A stretch of DNA of 64,000 nt from Nitrospiraceae bacterium (GCA_020632595.1 JACKFF010000008.1:124001-188000), one strand, 5' to 3'. Counted from the first letter of the stretch, positions 28,551-38,437 are shown. Made by a program: numbers and translations. Notes: generated from the sequence alone by a model not told the origin.

Positions 28551-29782
28551 AAAATCCTCGTAAGCGTTGGCTTATCCTCACGCAGTACTATTCCCCGGAA
28601 ATTGGAGCCCCGCAAATCCGTTTACGCTGTCTGGCCAATGAATTGCGGGAGCACGGGATTGACCTAGAAGTTTTGACCGCTCTGCCCAACTATCCCAAGG
28701 GGGAAATTTTCCCTGGATATCCCACCACAAAATTCAGTATTCGTGAAGAAATCGATGGTGTTCCTGTCCGAAGGGTGTGGATTTATCCTGGCAGTGGAAA
28801 ATCTCCTTTGATCCGGTTACTGAATTATCTGAGTTTCACCTTGACTGCCCTGATTGCCGCCCTATTTGGTCCTCGTCCCGATGTCATGTTTGTTGAATCC
28901 CAGCCGTTGTCTCTTGGCATCGTGGGCCTCTGCATGAAATGGATCAGAGGAGTTCCTTATATTTACCATGTGCCGGATTTGCAGATTGATGTTGCCAGGC
29001 AAATGGGGTTTATTAAAAGCGAGGCGTTTCTTCGGTTGGCCTTAAATTTGGAAAACCTTTTTCTGAAGAAGTCCTGGAAAGTGTCGACCGTCACTCACCG
29101 CTTTATTCGTCATTTTGAAGAACGTGGATTGCCTCGTACTCAGATTACCTTTCTTCCTAATGGGGCGGACACTCGGTTCCTCTGCCCCAGGCCCCCCTGT
29201 CCGGAATTGCTGGATCGATGGAAATTGAGAGAAAAGATGGTCTTTGTCTATGTTGGCACCCATGCGTATTACCATGGGTTGGACACACTGATCCACGCTG
29301 CCAATTTACTCCAGGACCATAAGGATCTTGTTTTCCTGATGATTGGCAATGGTCCCGAACGGCCACGGATTATTCAGTTGGCCAAAGATTTACAATTAAC
29401 AAATGTGGTGTTTGGCCAGTCACCTTATGAGGAAATGGCCAGACTGTATTCGATCAGTTACGCCTCTATTGCGACGTTACGTGATCTGGATGTTGCGAAT
29501 CAGATGCGGCTTTCAAAAGTGTTTCCTTCCCTGAGTTGTGGGGTTCCTGTCATTTATGCAGGTCTCGGAGAGGCCTCAGATGTGATTCGGGATAATCACT
29601 GTGGGATGACGGTGGATCCGGAAAATCCTGAGAAATTAGCCGCCGCCATTGAGCAACTCGCCTCTGATCGGGCCGGCCGTGATAGCATGGGAAGAGCTGG
29701 TAGGCAATTAGTCGAAGTTGACTATAGTTGGAAAGTTATTGTGACACGATGGATTCAAGAGCTTGGAATATGGCAGCAATAG
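28544..29782 (+). CDS. GT4-type glycosyltransferase, WbuB-like
   Basis: GT-B glycosyltransferase, 412 residues, starting in the last codons of algD, so the two are translationally coupled. The N-domain reads LILTQYYSPEIGAPQIRL, as in WbuB/colanic-acid-type enzymes, with LTALPNYPKGEIFPGY shortly after. A hydrophobic stretch around residues 88-112 may contact the membrane. The C-domain has VFVYVGTHAYYHGLDTL and a donor region MRLSKVFPSLSCGVPVIY. Coupling to algD makes a GDP-mannuronate donor attractive but unproven. Confidence 0.87.
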   Translation: MVKNPRKRWLILTQYYSPEIGAPQIRLRCLANELREHGIDLEVLTALPNYPKGEIFPGYPTTKFSIREEIDGVPVRRVWIYPGSGKSPLIRLLNYLSFTLTALIAALFGPRPDVMFVESQPLSLGIVGLCMKWIRGVPYIYHVPDLQIDVARQMGFIKSEAFLRLALNLENLFLKKSWKVSTVTHRFIRHFEERGLPRTQITFLPNGADTRFLCPRPPCPELLDRWKLREKMVFVYVGTHAYYHGLDTLIHAANLLQDHKDLVFLMIGNGPERPRIIQLAKDLQLTNVVFGQSPYEEMARLYSISYASIATLRDLDVANQMRLSKVFPSLSCGVPVIYAGLGEASDVIRDNHCGMTVDPENPEKLAAAIEQLASDRAGRDSMGRAGRQLVEVDYSWKVIVTRWIQELGIWQQ

Positions 29783-29856
29783 AATCTTTATCACGGTCTT
29801 AAAAATCTTCTCAAAAACTGAATTGTATCTTTGTGATTAGTTTCATGTCCTAAAGT

Positions 29857-30552
29857 ATGTCCAAATATATTGAAACTGAAGAAGTCCGAATGCGAAATGC
29901 CTATGGCAAACGCCAAGCGGAACACCATTATTCATGGTTTAATCCCAGCTATGTTTTTTTGATGCAAGAACGGGAACGACTATTTTTGAGAACGTTGAAA
30001 CGTCATGGTTTCTTACCATTAGAGACCCAGCATATTCTGGAAATTGGATGTGGTACGGGTTATTGGCTCCGAGAGTTCATTAAATGGGGCGCACGACCAC
30101 AAAACATCAATGGAATTGAACTCTTGTCCGAACGAGTAGATATTGCCAAGCAGCTCTCTCCCCAAGGTGTGCATATCGAATGTGGAAGCGGGACCAAAGT
30201 CGGGTTTTCAGATGGGTGCTTGGATCTGGTGCTTCAGTCTACTGTTTTTTCTTCCATACTCGATTTCTCCACTAAGCAACAGATAGCATCAGAAATGTTA
30301 CGGGTAGTCAAGGCAAATGGCGCCATACTTTGGTATGATTTTCATGTGAACAATCCAAGAAATCCTGATGTTCAGGGGGTGAATAAGCGTGAAATTTTTC
30401 GGCTTTTCCCGAATTGTCGAATCGACCTTAGACGAATAACGCTGGCCCCTCCTCTTGCAAGGTTTCTTGCCCCGTATTCTTTACTGACTTGTTACCTTCT
30501 GGAACGACTTAAAATTTTTAATTCCCATTATCTTGGAGTTATTCGCAAGTGA
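29857..30552 (+). CDS. class I SAM-dependent methyltransferase
   Basis: Methyltransferase of 231 residues with motif I ILEIGCGTGYWLREF (about residues 61-75), the acidic end of strand 2 in NGIELLSERV, and LDLVLQSTVFSSILD. The N-terminal 45 residues (SWFNPSYVFLMQERERLF) resemble the lead-in seen in several EPS-associated methyltransferases. A second ATG at 29890 is possible. It lies between a glycosyltransferase and an aminotransferase gene. Confidence 0.78.
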   Translation: MSKYIETEEVRMRNAYGKRQAEHHYSWFNPSYVFLMQERERLFLRTLKRHGFLPLETQHILEIGCGTGYWLREFIKWGARPQNINGIELLSERVDIAKQLSPQGVHIECGSGTKVGFSDGCLDLVLQSTVFSSILDFSTKQQIASEMLRVVKANGAILWYDFHVNNPRNPDVQGVNKREIFRLFPNCRIDLRRITLAPPLARFLAPYSLLTCYLLERLKIFNSHYLGVIRK

Positions 30553-30693
30553 ACAGGCCTTGTCGCTGTGGGGAAGAATTCTTGTAATTCGCATGCATCA
30601 ACTCATAACGACCAAGCAGCAGAGCAAGATCCATACATTCTCGTATTCCATGAACACATTCATAATTTTATGCGATGACCACGGAAGGTTGGG

Positions 30694-31851
30694 ATGAAGC
30701 AATTTTTACCTTTTCATGTTCCTGATATTGGCGAGGAAGAAATTCAGTCGGTGGTTGAGACCCTCCGTTCAGGGTGGTTGACTACCGGTTCAAAGGCCAA
30801 GCAGTTCGAGGCGGAATTTGCACAGCGGGTAGAGGCTCGACATGCTGTGGCCCTGAATTCCTGCACGGCTGCTTTGCATCTTGGCCTCGAAGCGGTTGGC
30901 GTGACCGAAGGCGATGAGGTCATTGTGCCCACCATGACCTTTGCCGCCACCGCAGAGGTGGTGCATTACCTTAAAGCGAAACCGGTGTTGGTGGACTGCC
31001 AGGCTGATACCTTGAATATTGATGTTGCTCAGATTGAAAAAGCGATTTCGCCCAGAACAAAGGCGATTATCCCTGTTCATTATGCCGGGCAGCCTTGTGC
31101 AATGGATCGCATTCTGGAGATTGCCAGAGTTCATCATTTGAAGGTCATTGAGGATGCTGCTCACGCTCTTCCGACACGTTATCGTGGAAGGATGGTCGGG
31201 GCATTGGGAGATATTACCTGCTTTTCTTTTTATTCAACCAAGACGATCACGACTGGTGAAGGGGGGATGGCCACGACTGAAAATGCCGAATGGGCAGAGC
31301 GCATGCGACTTTTAAGTCTGCACGGCATCTCGCGGGATGCCGTCAATCGATATACCCCTGAGGGCAATTGGTATTACGAGATTTGCTATCCGGGGTATAA
31401 GTATAATCTGACGGATATTGCGGCAGCATTAGGAATCCCTCAGCTACACAAATGCGACCATTTTGCAGCGATCCGAAAGCGGTATGCCACACTCTATAAC
31501 GAAGGGTTTAAGGAGATTCCAGAAATTTTGGTTCCCCATTTGGCTGACGATGTGGAGCATGCCTGGCATCTTTATGTGATCCAATTGAACCTGGAGTGTC
31601 TGCGTATTGGACGCAACGAAATGATCGATCTTATGAAGAAACAGGGCATCGGAACCAGTGTGCATTTTATCCCCTTGCATCTTCACCCCTATTATAGAGA
31701 TAATTACGGGTATTTCCCCAATGATTTCCCTGTGGCGAGTTCGGTATTTGAGCGCATTATATCTCTCCCCATTTATCCTAAAATGACAGAATTGGATATC
31801 CAATATGTCATTGAGGTGGTCGCAACGCTTATCAAAGCAAACCGCCGATAA
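30694..31851 (+). CDS. DegT/DnrJ/EryC1/StrS sugar aminotransferase
   Basis: PLP-dependent aminotransferase of 385 residues that aminates a keto-sugar nucleotide. Diagnostic segments are LRSGWLTTGSKAKQFE, ALNSCTAALHLGLEA, the EDAAHALPT acidic site, and the PLP lysine in FYSTKTITTGEGG (about residue 189). GGAAGG lies close upstream of the ATG. The following gene carries a PglF-like 4,6-dehydratase, which would make exactly the 4-keto substrate such enzymes use, so a 4-amino-4,6-dideoxy sugar product is likely. Confidence 0.9.
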   Translation: MKQFLPFHVPDIGEEEIQSVVETLRSGWLTTGSKAKQFEAEFAQRVEARHAVALNSCTAALHLGLEAVGVTEGDEVIVPTMTFAATAEVVHYLKAKPVLVDCQADTLNIDVAQIEKAISPRTKAIIPVHYAGQPCAMDRILEIARVHHLKVIEDAAHALPTRYRGRMVGALGDITCFSFYSTKTITTGEGGMATTENAEWAERMRLLSLHGISRDAVNRYTPEGNWYYEICYPGYKYNLTDIAAALGIPQLHKCDHFAAIRKRYATLYNEGFKEIPEILVPHLADDVEHAWHLYVIQLNLECLRIGRNEMIDLMKKQGIGTSVHFIPLHLHPYYRDNYGYFPNDFPVASSVFERIISLPIYPKMTELDIQYVIEVVATLIKANRR

Positions 31852-32020
31852 GTAATCGAGGCACTGAGACTCAGATTCTTGAAGCTTTCTAGTGGATACA
31901 TGGCAGGTTCCCCCCCTCCTTATGGTGGTATCCCTCCTTTTCCAACTAATTGGAAACTGATAGAGATCGAAATTCACATTTCATCTAATTGGTTGCAATG
32001 TTCATTCAGGAGTACCGGTA

Positions 32021-34555
32021 ATGACTAAGCGTGTTGTTGACACTCTTGGTGCGTTTTTAGGGTTAGTGGCGTGTATGCCCCTTTTTGTGGTGCTCGCTCT
32101 CCTTATCAAAATGGATTCGCGAGGGCCTGTCTTGTTTCGACAGGTGCGCGTGGGACAGGGCTTTCGCCCATTTTGTCTGTATAAGTTTCGCACGATGGCA
32201 ACGGACGCCTCCCAAAAGGGAGGGGAGCTGACCATCGGCGAAGATCCTCGTGTGACTCGTATTGGAAGATTTTTGCGCCGGTTGAAACTTGACGAGCTCC
32301 CGCAGCTGTTCAATGTACTAATAGGGGATATGAGTCTGGTGGGCCCACGTCCTGAGGTGGCTTATTATGTGGAGAAATTCAAAGAGGACTATCACGATGT
32401 CTTGACGGTCAGGCCGGGGTTAACAGATTTGGCTTCTCTAAAGTACATTGATGAACAAGGGCTTCTCGGAAAGGTTGAGAAGCCAGAAGATGAGTACACG
32501 AATACGATTCTGCCAGAAAAAATCCGCTTAGCAAAATTATATATCGAACATGCCTCTTTAGCTTTTGATCTTGCTGTCATGGCCCAGACCTTATTGCAAC
32601 TGCTGGGCTTGCGAAGTGTCATTTTAAAGGTCACCGATCGTGATAATCATGATGAGGTGGCTTTTCTTGAAGACTCGGTTATTTTTCATTTTATTATCAA
32701 ATATCGGCGACCTATTATCATTACGTTGGATTTAGCACTGATTGTCTTGGCCTATTATTTGGCGTTCTGGTTGAGGTTTGACGGCAACATTCCCGACGAC
32801 GCAAGGCAACTTTTACTTAAGACTTTGCCTGGTCTGCTTGTGATTCGTGGGATCGCCTTTATGATCTTTCGTCTCAATGAGGGACTTTGGCGGTATATTA
32901 GTATCTGGGACTTAAAGAAAATTACGGGTGGGGTGTTGGCTGGAACTATGGTGTTCTATGGCCTCGTCAAATGGGGGTTCGGTCTCATTGAGTATCCCCG
33001 GTCCATATTTATCATTGATAGTATTCTGTTGGTCGGGTTTCTTTGTGGGATCCGGCTTGCGGTCCGAATCTTTCGAGAGCGAAAGGTCTTGAGAAAGACG
33101 AAACGAGTCCTCATTATTGGGGCTGGTGATGCGGGGGAAAACATCGTTCGGGAGATGCAATCACATTCCACCTCCTCCTATACACCCATTGGATTTGTGG
33201 ACGATGATGTTTCCAAAGTGAGCAAGCGGATCCATGGAATCAAAGTTCTGGGTACACGCCAGGATCTGTCACGCATTCTTCACACGCACAAACCCGAGGA
33301 AGTGTTAGTGGCTCTTCCCGGGACCAATTCAGCCGTTCTTCGGGATATTACTGCACTGTTGGCTCCCTTTAACGTCCGCATCAAAACCCTTCCGAATTTG
33401 GGCGATATTCTGGAAGGCAAAGTCACGATCAGTCAGATAAGGGATCTTGCCATTGAAGACCTGCTTCAGCGCCCACCGGTAGGATTGGATCCGCAGCCCG
33501 TGCGCAATTTAATCGACGGAAAGCGAGTCCTGGTGACCGGTGCAGGTGGATCTATTGGCTCGGAGCTCTGCCGTCAAATTGTCGCCCTTGCTCCCAAGGC
33601 CCTCATCTTATACGAACGACACGAAAACAGTTTATATGCGATTGCGGGCGAGCTGACGGACCAGGGTAATGCTGGTGTGGTTCATGAAGTGCTGGGTGAT
33701 ATCACGGATATTCCTCGTCTCCACGAGACATTCAATTCGTACCGTCCTGAGATTATTTTTCATGCGGCGGCCCACAAACATGTTCCGTTAATGGAGGTGA
33801 ATCCAGGGGAAGCTTTCAAAAATAATGTCCTGGGCACAAGGTTGGTGGCCGAAGCGGCCGCGCACTTCGGTGTTGAGCATTTTGTGTTGATTTCTACCGA
33901 TAAGGCGGTGAATCCGTCCAGCGTTATGGGGGCAACCAAACGGGTGGCGGAATTGGTCGTTCAGGCCATGGCGAGTCAGAGTCAGACACGGTTTTTGACC
34001 GTTCGCTTTGGCAATGTGTTGGGCAGTAATGGCAGTGTTGTGCCCCGCTTCCAAAAACAGATCAAGGCTGGGGGACCAGTCACGGTCACGCATCCGGAAG
34101 TGCGCCGCTACTTTATGCTTATTCCCGAAGCGGTGATCTTAGTGTTGCAGGCGGCTGCCCTTGGGGAGCAAGGCGCGATTTATGTCCTGGAGATGGGAGG
34201 TCAAATTAAACTGGTGGACCTTGCGCGTAACCTCATTCGACTCTCTGGTCATGTGCCTGAGAAAAATATTCCCATCCAGTTTATCGGTCTTCGCCCTGGA
34301 GAAAAACTCGAGGAGGAACTGATTGGGGAGAATGAACGAGCTGTGCCTTCACCAATTGATAAGATCCTTCGAATTCAATCGACACAATCTCTTGATCAGA
34401 AATTCCTGACCAATATTTTGAGCAAGCTGGAGGACGTCCAGATATTGGGGCATTCTCCCTCGGTGATTGAACTTCTTCAGCAGTTAGTGCCGACTTTTCA
34501 TCGACCGGAAATTTTAGAACCATCTGCGATGAGTGAGGAATATCAAATTCATTGA
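32021..34555 (+). CDS. fusion: initiating sugar-phosphate transferase plus PglF-type 4,6-dehydratase
   Basis: One frame of 844 residues. Residues 1-205 form a bacterial sugar transferase (PglC/WcaJ core): a membrane re-entrant helix, FRQVRVGQGFRPFCLYKFRTM, and the catalytic pair in LDELPQLFNVLIGDMSLVGPRPE. After a linker come four hydrophobic segments (about 229-345), a first Rossmann domain (VLIIGAGDAGENIVREM) and the dehydratase domain (VLVTGAGGSIGSELCRQI; STDKAVNPSSVMGATKR, with Met in place of the usual Tyr as in PglF/FlaA1-like proteins). CAGGAG eight bases before the ATG supports the start. It would make a 4-keto-6-deoxy sugar nucleotide and load a sugar phosphate onto undecaprenyl phosphate. 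Confidence 0.9.
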   Translation: MTKRVVDTLGAFLGLVACMPLFVVLALLIKMDSRGPVLFRQVRVGQGFRPFCLYKFRTMATDASQKGGELTIGEDPRVTRIGRFLRRLKLDELPQLFNVLIGDMSLVGPRPEVAYYVEKFKEDYHDVLTVRPGLTDLASLKYIDEQGLLGKVEKPEDEYTNTILPEKIRLAKLYIEHASLAFDLAVMAQTLLQLLGLRSVILKVTDRDNHDEVAFLEDSVIFHFIIKYRRPIIITLDLALIVLAYYLAFWLRFDGNIPDDARQLLLKTLPGLLVIRGIAFMIFRLNEGLWRYISIWDLKKITGGVLAGTMVFYGLVKWGFGLIEYPRSIFIIDSILLVGFLCGIRLAVRIFRERKVLRKTKRVLIIGAGDAGENIVREMQSHSTSSYTPIGFVDDDVSKVSKRIHGIKVLGTRQDLSRILHTHKPEEVLVALPGTNSAVLRDITALLAPFNVRIKTLPNLGDILEGKVTISQIRDLAIEDLLQRPPVGLDPQPVRNLIDGKRVLVTGAGGSIGSELCRQIVALAPKALILYERHENSLYAIAGELTDQGNAGVVHEVLGDITDIPRLHETFNSYRPEIIFHAAAHKHVPLMEVNPGEAFKNNVLGTRLVAEAAAHFGVEHFVLISTDKAVNPSSVMGATKRVAELVVQAMASQSQTRFLTVRFGNVLGSNGSVVPRFQKQIKAGGPVTVTHPEVRRYFMLIPEAVILVLQAAALGEQGAIYVLEMGGQIKLVDLARNLIRLSGHVPEKNIPIQFIGLRPGEKLEEELIGENERAVPSPIDKILRIQSTQSLDQKFLTNILSKLEDVQILGHSPSVIELLQQLVPTFHRPEILEPSAMSEEYQIH

Positions 34556-34978
34556 TGAGGCGGAAGACAAAGCTCGTGAAGCCTGAGGGATGGTGGTTGG
34601 GTGCTAAGTTGCTTGCCCAGATTCTGTTTGGATACCGATAATGTTTAAGTTTGTGGTTATTCTTAATTTTCAGGTTGATTCATCCGAGAGGTGAATGAAT
34701 CCCAATTTTAACTAGCCTTGATAGAAATTACTTTTATAAGGTATCATTTATGGTTAAGCTTCAGACTTCCAGTGATAAGTACTCTTTAGCTGATAAGAGT
34801 AAAGTGAAGCGCCATCATCATTCAACGTGAAATTCAAAAGTACCTGAAAAAGCAGATTTTTCGAGTAAATCGAAAAATTCTTTTATAACCATTTTTCTTT
34901 CAAGATATTGTCGCCTGCGGTAAAGTTGAAGTGAGTGTTTTTACGTAGTATTTGTTGCTAATAAAGGAACCTAAGAGG
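34556..34978. other. non-coding interval before export block
   Basis: About 420 AT-rich bases. An ATTTTTCGA/TCGAAAAAT hairpin (34856-34878, perfect 9-bp stem, five-base loop) is followed by TCTTTTAT and could end the upstream transcript. The promoter for the Wza-Wzz block probably lies after it, but no clear boxes can be named. Confidence 0.4.
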
Positions 34979-35674
34979 ATGAAGATTATAATTGTTGTGG
35001 CTATATTTGTTTTTCTGGCTGGGTGTAATTCGGAGTGGAAGGGAATGAAAACAATTGATGCTTCAAGTTTGGAGCCCAATGGTTACCCTACTCTTTCTGG
35101 AAAAACAAATATTGAACGTTCATCTATTGTGCATGGGCAAGAGCATGAAAAAATTAGTATCGATGATCCGCGTTACATAATTCAACCTGGCGACCAATTA
35201 AGCATAAAATTCTTTTTTAATCCAGAGCTAAACGAGGAAGATTTAGTGGTGCGGCCTGATGGGCATATTTCCCTTCAATTGGTTAATGAAGTTAAGGCAT
35301 CAGATCTGACTCCCTTGCAGCTTAAAGGTATTTTGGAGAAAAAGTATGTTGGGCAATTAAAAAATCCAGAGATTGCCGTCATTGTTCGTTCCATAAGGGA
35401 GCCTTATAGAATCTATGTCGATGGAGAAGTGGCGAAACCGGGTGAATATGAAATGGTCGGATCAATTAGTGTGTTGCAAGCAATTGCGCGTGCCGGGGGT
35501 ATGAAGGAAGATACGGCAAAGAAAAGCAATGTAAAAGTAATACGAGAGGATCAAGATGGTCAGAGATTTGTCATTAATGTGGATTTAGATGGGGCCCTCA
35601 ATGGAGGAGATCTGAGTCAGGATATTCGACTGCTTCCTTCTGATATGGTCTATGTTCCAAGGTCATTTTGGTGA
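34979..35674 (+). CDS. Wza-like polysaccharide export lipoprotein
   Basis: Outer-membrane polysaccharide export protein, 231 residues. The ATG at 34979 has AAGGAA nine bases upstream and directly yields a lipoprotein signal with lipobox VFLAGC; the longer frame from 34952 is rejected. The Poly_export domain starts at YIIQPGDQLSIKFFF (about residue 62) and a SLBB domain at YRIYVDGEVAKPGEYEM (about residue 142). It is shorter than E. coli Wza and has one SLBB domain, as is common in EPS loci. It would form the secretion channel with the Wzz-type proteins downstream. Confidence 0.88.
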   Translation: MKIIIVVAIFVFLAGCNSEWKGMKTIDASSLEPNGYPTLSGKTNIERSSIVHGQEHEKISIDDPRYIIQPGDQLSIKFFFNPELNEEDLVVRPDGHISLQLVNEVKASDLTPLQLKGILEKKYVGQLKNPEIAVIVRSIREPYRIYVDGEVAKPGEYEMVGSISVLQAIARAGGMKEDTAKKSNVKVIREDQDGQRFVINVDLDGALNGGDLSQDIRLLPSDMVYVPRSFW

Positions 35675-35795
35675 GGCAATGTGTCGGTGGTGCAAAGGGG
35701 TTACCTGAGTTTTTACGCTCACAAATTTCCTAGTGTTGGAGTTAAAGGTTCGGACCTTGATTTTTTTGGGTTGATAAGGAGAGAAAAGGAAGACT

Positions 35796-36953
35796 GTGAA
35801 TATGACAAGAATTCAGTTAGCTTTTCGACGTTACCATATAAACAGCCTCTTGATGACAACTATCTTGGCTGTTCTTTTACCGTTCCCCTTTAGTCTCCTG
35901 CCTCAGATCCAGGTTTATGCCGAAACCGGGTCAAAAACTGGAAATCCCCCAGACGCGACGAACATGGAAAAGCCCGGCGATCGCGTGTTTTCGATTATGA
36001 AGCAACAACTCCGTTCCTATCAACAAAGTTTGGAAGAATCAGAGGGGCGTCTTCAAGATTTTCAACGGAAACATGGAATTATTCTAATTGAAACGCAAAT
36101 GAATCATCTTCTTCAACAGCGTAAATCCTTGGACGATGCATTAAAACAGGCCGAAAACCAAGTAAAGGGCTTTCAAGAAAAACTTGCCTGGATTCAGGAT
36201 CAGATAAGCCAGATTCCAGAACAGATTCCTCTTTCAAGTTCGGCTTCAGAGCAAGGGATTGTTGGTGGGGCCAAAAATAATTTACTGACCCTTCAATTAA
36301 AAGAACAGGAATTATTAAACAAATACACCGAGAACAACCCTCATGTTCAAGCAATTCGAAAAGAAATGGAATTGATTAATCAGTTCATAAAGGAACAGGA
36401 ATCTCAAGTGGCGCGCAGTGTTTCCACCGGCAAGAATCCGCTCTATCTTGAGATGGAAATGCAATTATTTCATACTCAAGCCGACCTCGTTTCGGCTGAA
36501 GCACAAAGTGGCGTGATCAAGGAACAGATTGCCGAAGTAGACAAAGAACTGAATAGGCTGAGAAATTTGGGGCCGGAACTCGATGAACTTCGTCGCCAAG
36601 TCACAGCAGATGAAAAAAATTACATAAATTACCTCACCAAAGTAGGAAAGACCCCACCACAAGATTATCAAATTCAGGTGGGGGATCAGCTCGATATTAA
36701 ATTCTTTTTTAATCCGGAACTCAATGAAACCGTTCTAGTCCGTCCAGATGGGCGTATTGCCTTACAGTTGGTCGGTGAAATTACTGTTGTTGGACATACG
36801 GTCGACCAAATTCGCACAATTTTGATTAAGAATTATTCCGGGCAACTCAAAAATCCTGAGGTTGCGGTCCTTCTTCGTTCATCAAACGTGCCTGGTGAGG
36901 AGGTTAGTGCAACAGTAGGTGATGGGAACTCTGGGGGGAAATATGGAAATTGA
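35796..36953 (+). CDS. chimera: Wzz/GumC-like coiled coil plus Poly_export domain
   Basis: Unusual 385-residue protein. After a signal or anchor segment (about 17-42) comes a long coiled coil (about 62-290) that resembles the periplasmic part of the next gene, for example NPLYLEMEMQL and ELRRQVTADEKNYINYL beside its relative's ERQRAADEQNYQLYL. From residue 293 it switches to a Poly_export domain (YQIQVGDQLDIKFFFNPELN, LRSSNVPG) nearly copying the Wza-like gene upstream. No SLBB domain, TM2 or Wzz signature remains. The GTG at 35796 or ATG at 35802 could start it; AAGGA lies just upstream. It may bridge the inner complex and outer channel. Confidence 0.8.
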   Translation: MNMTRIQLAFRRYHINSLLMTTILAVLLPFPFSLLPQIQVYAETGSKTGNPPDATNMEKPGDRVFSIMKQQLRSYQQSLEESEGRLQDFQRKHGIILIETQMNHLLQQRKSLDDALKQAENQVKGFQEKLAWIQDQISQIPEQIPLSSSASEQGIVGGAKNNLLTLQLKEQELLNKYTENNPHVQAIRKEMELINQFIKEQESQVARSVSTGKNPLYLEMEMQLFHTQADLVSAEAQSGVIKEQIAEVDKELNRLRNLGPELDELRRQVTADEKNYINYLTKVGKTPPQDYQIQVGDQLDIKFFFNPELNETVLVRPDGRIALQLVGEITVVGHTVDQIRTILIKNYSGQLKNPEVAVLLRSSNVPGEEVSATVGDGNSGGKYGN

Positions 36954-38421
36954 GGCAATGGTAGAAAGGGAAGGGTTGCCGTATCCATTTGGAAATATCC
37001 GTGACATTTTGACGGCTTTTTTTAAGCAGAAATATGTTATCCTCTCCGTTTTTCTTGTTATTTTTGCGGGAGTGGGCATTTGGATCTACGCTTCAGAAAC
37101 TCTCTATGAAGCTCGGGCAAGTCTCATGCTCAAGTTTGGGAGGGAGCATATCGTGCGTCCAGAAGTCGGGAGTACTCAATTCTCCAGATTCAATGAGGAA
37201 AATGTGGTTCAATCGGAAATCAGCATTTTAACTTCCCGTGATCTCGCAAAACGGGTTGTGGCTGACCTAGGCGTTCACAATGTTTATCCGGAAATTTGGT
37301 CATCCCCTCCAAAGAATCCAGAAAGGGCCGTGGAGGCTGCTGCTGGAATTCTAGTTGCTAGATTGTTGCCGGAGCATGTGAAGGATTCGAATGTGGTTCA
37401 AATTTCGTTTCTTCACACCGAACCTGAAATGGCCGCAACTGTTTTAAATACCTTGATTGAATTCTTAAAAGAAAAGCATTTGCAAGTGTTTAGTGATCCG
37501 AAGGCATCGTTTTTGGCTAAGCAGTTACATGACTATCAGGTGCAACTTGAACGTTCAGAAGAAAATCTTCAGGCTTTTAAAAATAAGCATGATCTTTCTT
37601 CCCCCCTTGTCGAACAGCAAAGTCGTCTTCTCGATCAGCGGGCTGGTCTGGACAGCGAATACAAAACAATCAAGAATCGCCTGCAAGGCCTGACCGGTAA
37701 AATCGCTTCAATTGAAACTCAGATGAAAACTATTCTCGAAAATATACCTGTTTCCACAGTCGAAGAAGGCGGGAATTTAGAAAAGGCCAAAGCGGAACTA
37801 TTTGCTTTGAAGCGCGAAGAACAAAAGCTTTTAACAAAATACACCGAAACTAGTTTTCCTGTTCTCAATCTTCGAAAAGAAATAGACCAGATGGAAAAAT
37901 TTATTCTGGCCGAACAGAAAAATGAGCGGGCCAACACGATAGCGAGTGGGAAAAAAGCGATGTACAGCCAGCTTGAGAGGGAACAATTAGACGCTGTGTC
38001 TGAAATCACGACCCTTCAGGCAAGCAGTCAAGTTATTGAACTCCAAATCCAGGATCTTGACAAAAAAATACAGCGACTCGATCTGTTAAATAAGGAATTA
38101 ATAGTCCTGGAGCGACAAAGAGCAGCAGATGAGCAAAATTATCAACTTTATCTTAAAAAGGTCGAGGAAGCTAAAGTGTCTGAAGAAATGGATCGTCTGA
38201 AAATGTCCAATATCAGTGTTATCCAGCCTGCGGAAATTCCACGAAAACCGGCTGGTCGTCCAACGGATCTCAAGCTTATTCTAGGCGCTCTATTTGGCAT
38301 AATGATGGGCATAGGTTTTGGTTTTATGGTTGAGTATCTGGAAGGATCCTACACTCGTCCGGAACAAGCGGCAAACGATTTGAACCTCCCTCTATTGGCT
38401 TCTTTCGGGCAAAAGCTGTAA
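36943..38421 (+). CDS. Wzz/GumC-type polysaccharide chain-length protein
   Basis: Inner-membrane co-polymerase, 492 residues from the ATG at 36943, which follows a GGGGGG ribosome site and overlaps the chimera gene by 11 bases. It has an N-terminal cytoplasmic tail, TM1 (VILSVFLVIFAGVGIWIY), a Wzz domain, a long periplasmic coiled coil (about 190-420), the proline-rich IQPAEIPRKPAGRP and TM2 (LKLILGALFGIMMGIGFGF). The cytoplasmic end is short with no kinase domain; a CpsD-like P-loop protein is encoded separately two genes on. Confidence 0.88.
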   Translation: MEIEAMVEREGLPYPFGNIRDILTAFFKQKYVILSVFLVIFAGVGIWIYASETLYEARASLMLKFGREHIVRPEVGSTQFSRFNEENVVQSEISILTSRDLAKRVVADLGVHNVYPEIWSSPPKNPERAVEAAAGILVARLLPEHVKDSNVVQISFLHTEPEMAATVLNTLIEFLKEKHLQVFSDPKASFLAKQLHDYQVQLERSEENLQAFKNKHDLSSPLVEQQSRLLDQRAGLDSEYKTIKNRLQGLTGKIASIETQMKTILENIPVSTVEEGGNLEKAKAELFALKREEQKLLTKYTETSFPVLNLRKEIDQMEKFILAEQKNERANTIASGKKAMYSQLEREQLDAVSEITTLQASSQVIELQIQDLDKKIQRLDLLNKELIVLERQRAADEQNYQLYLKKVEEAKVSEEMDRLKMSNISVIQPAEIPRKPAGRPTDLKLILGALFGIMMGIGFGFMVEYLEGSYTRPEQAANDLNLPLLASFGQKL

Positions 38422-38437
38422 TTAGAAATTTTTCAAG

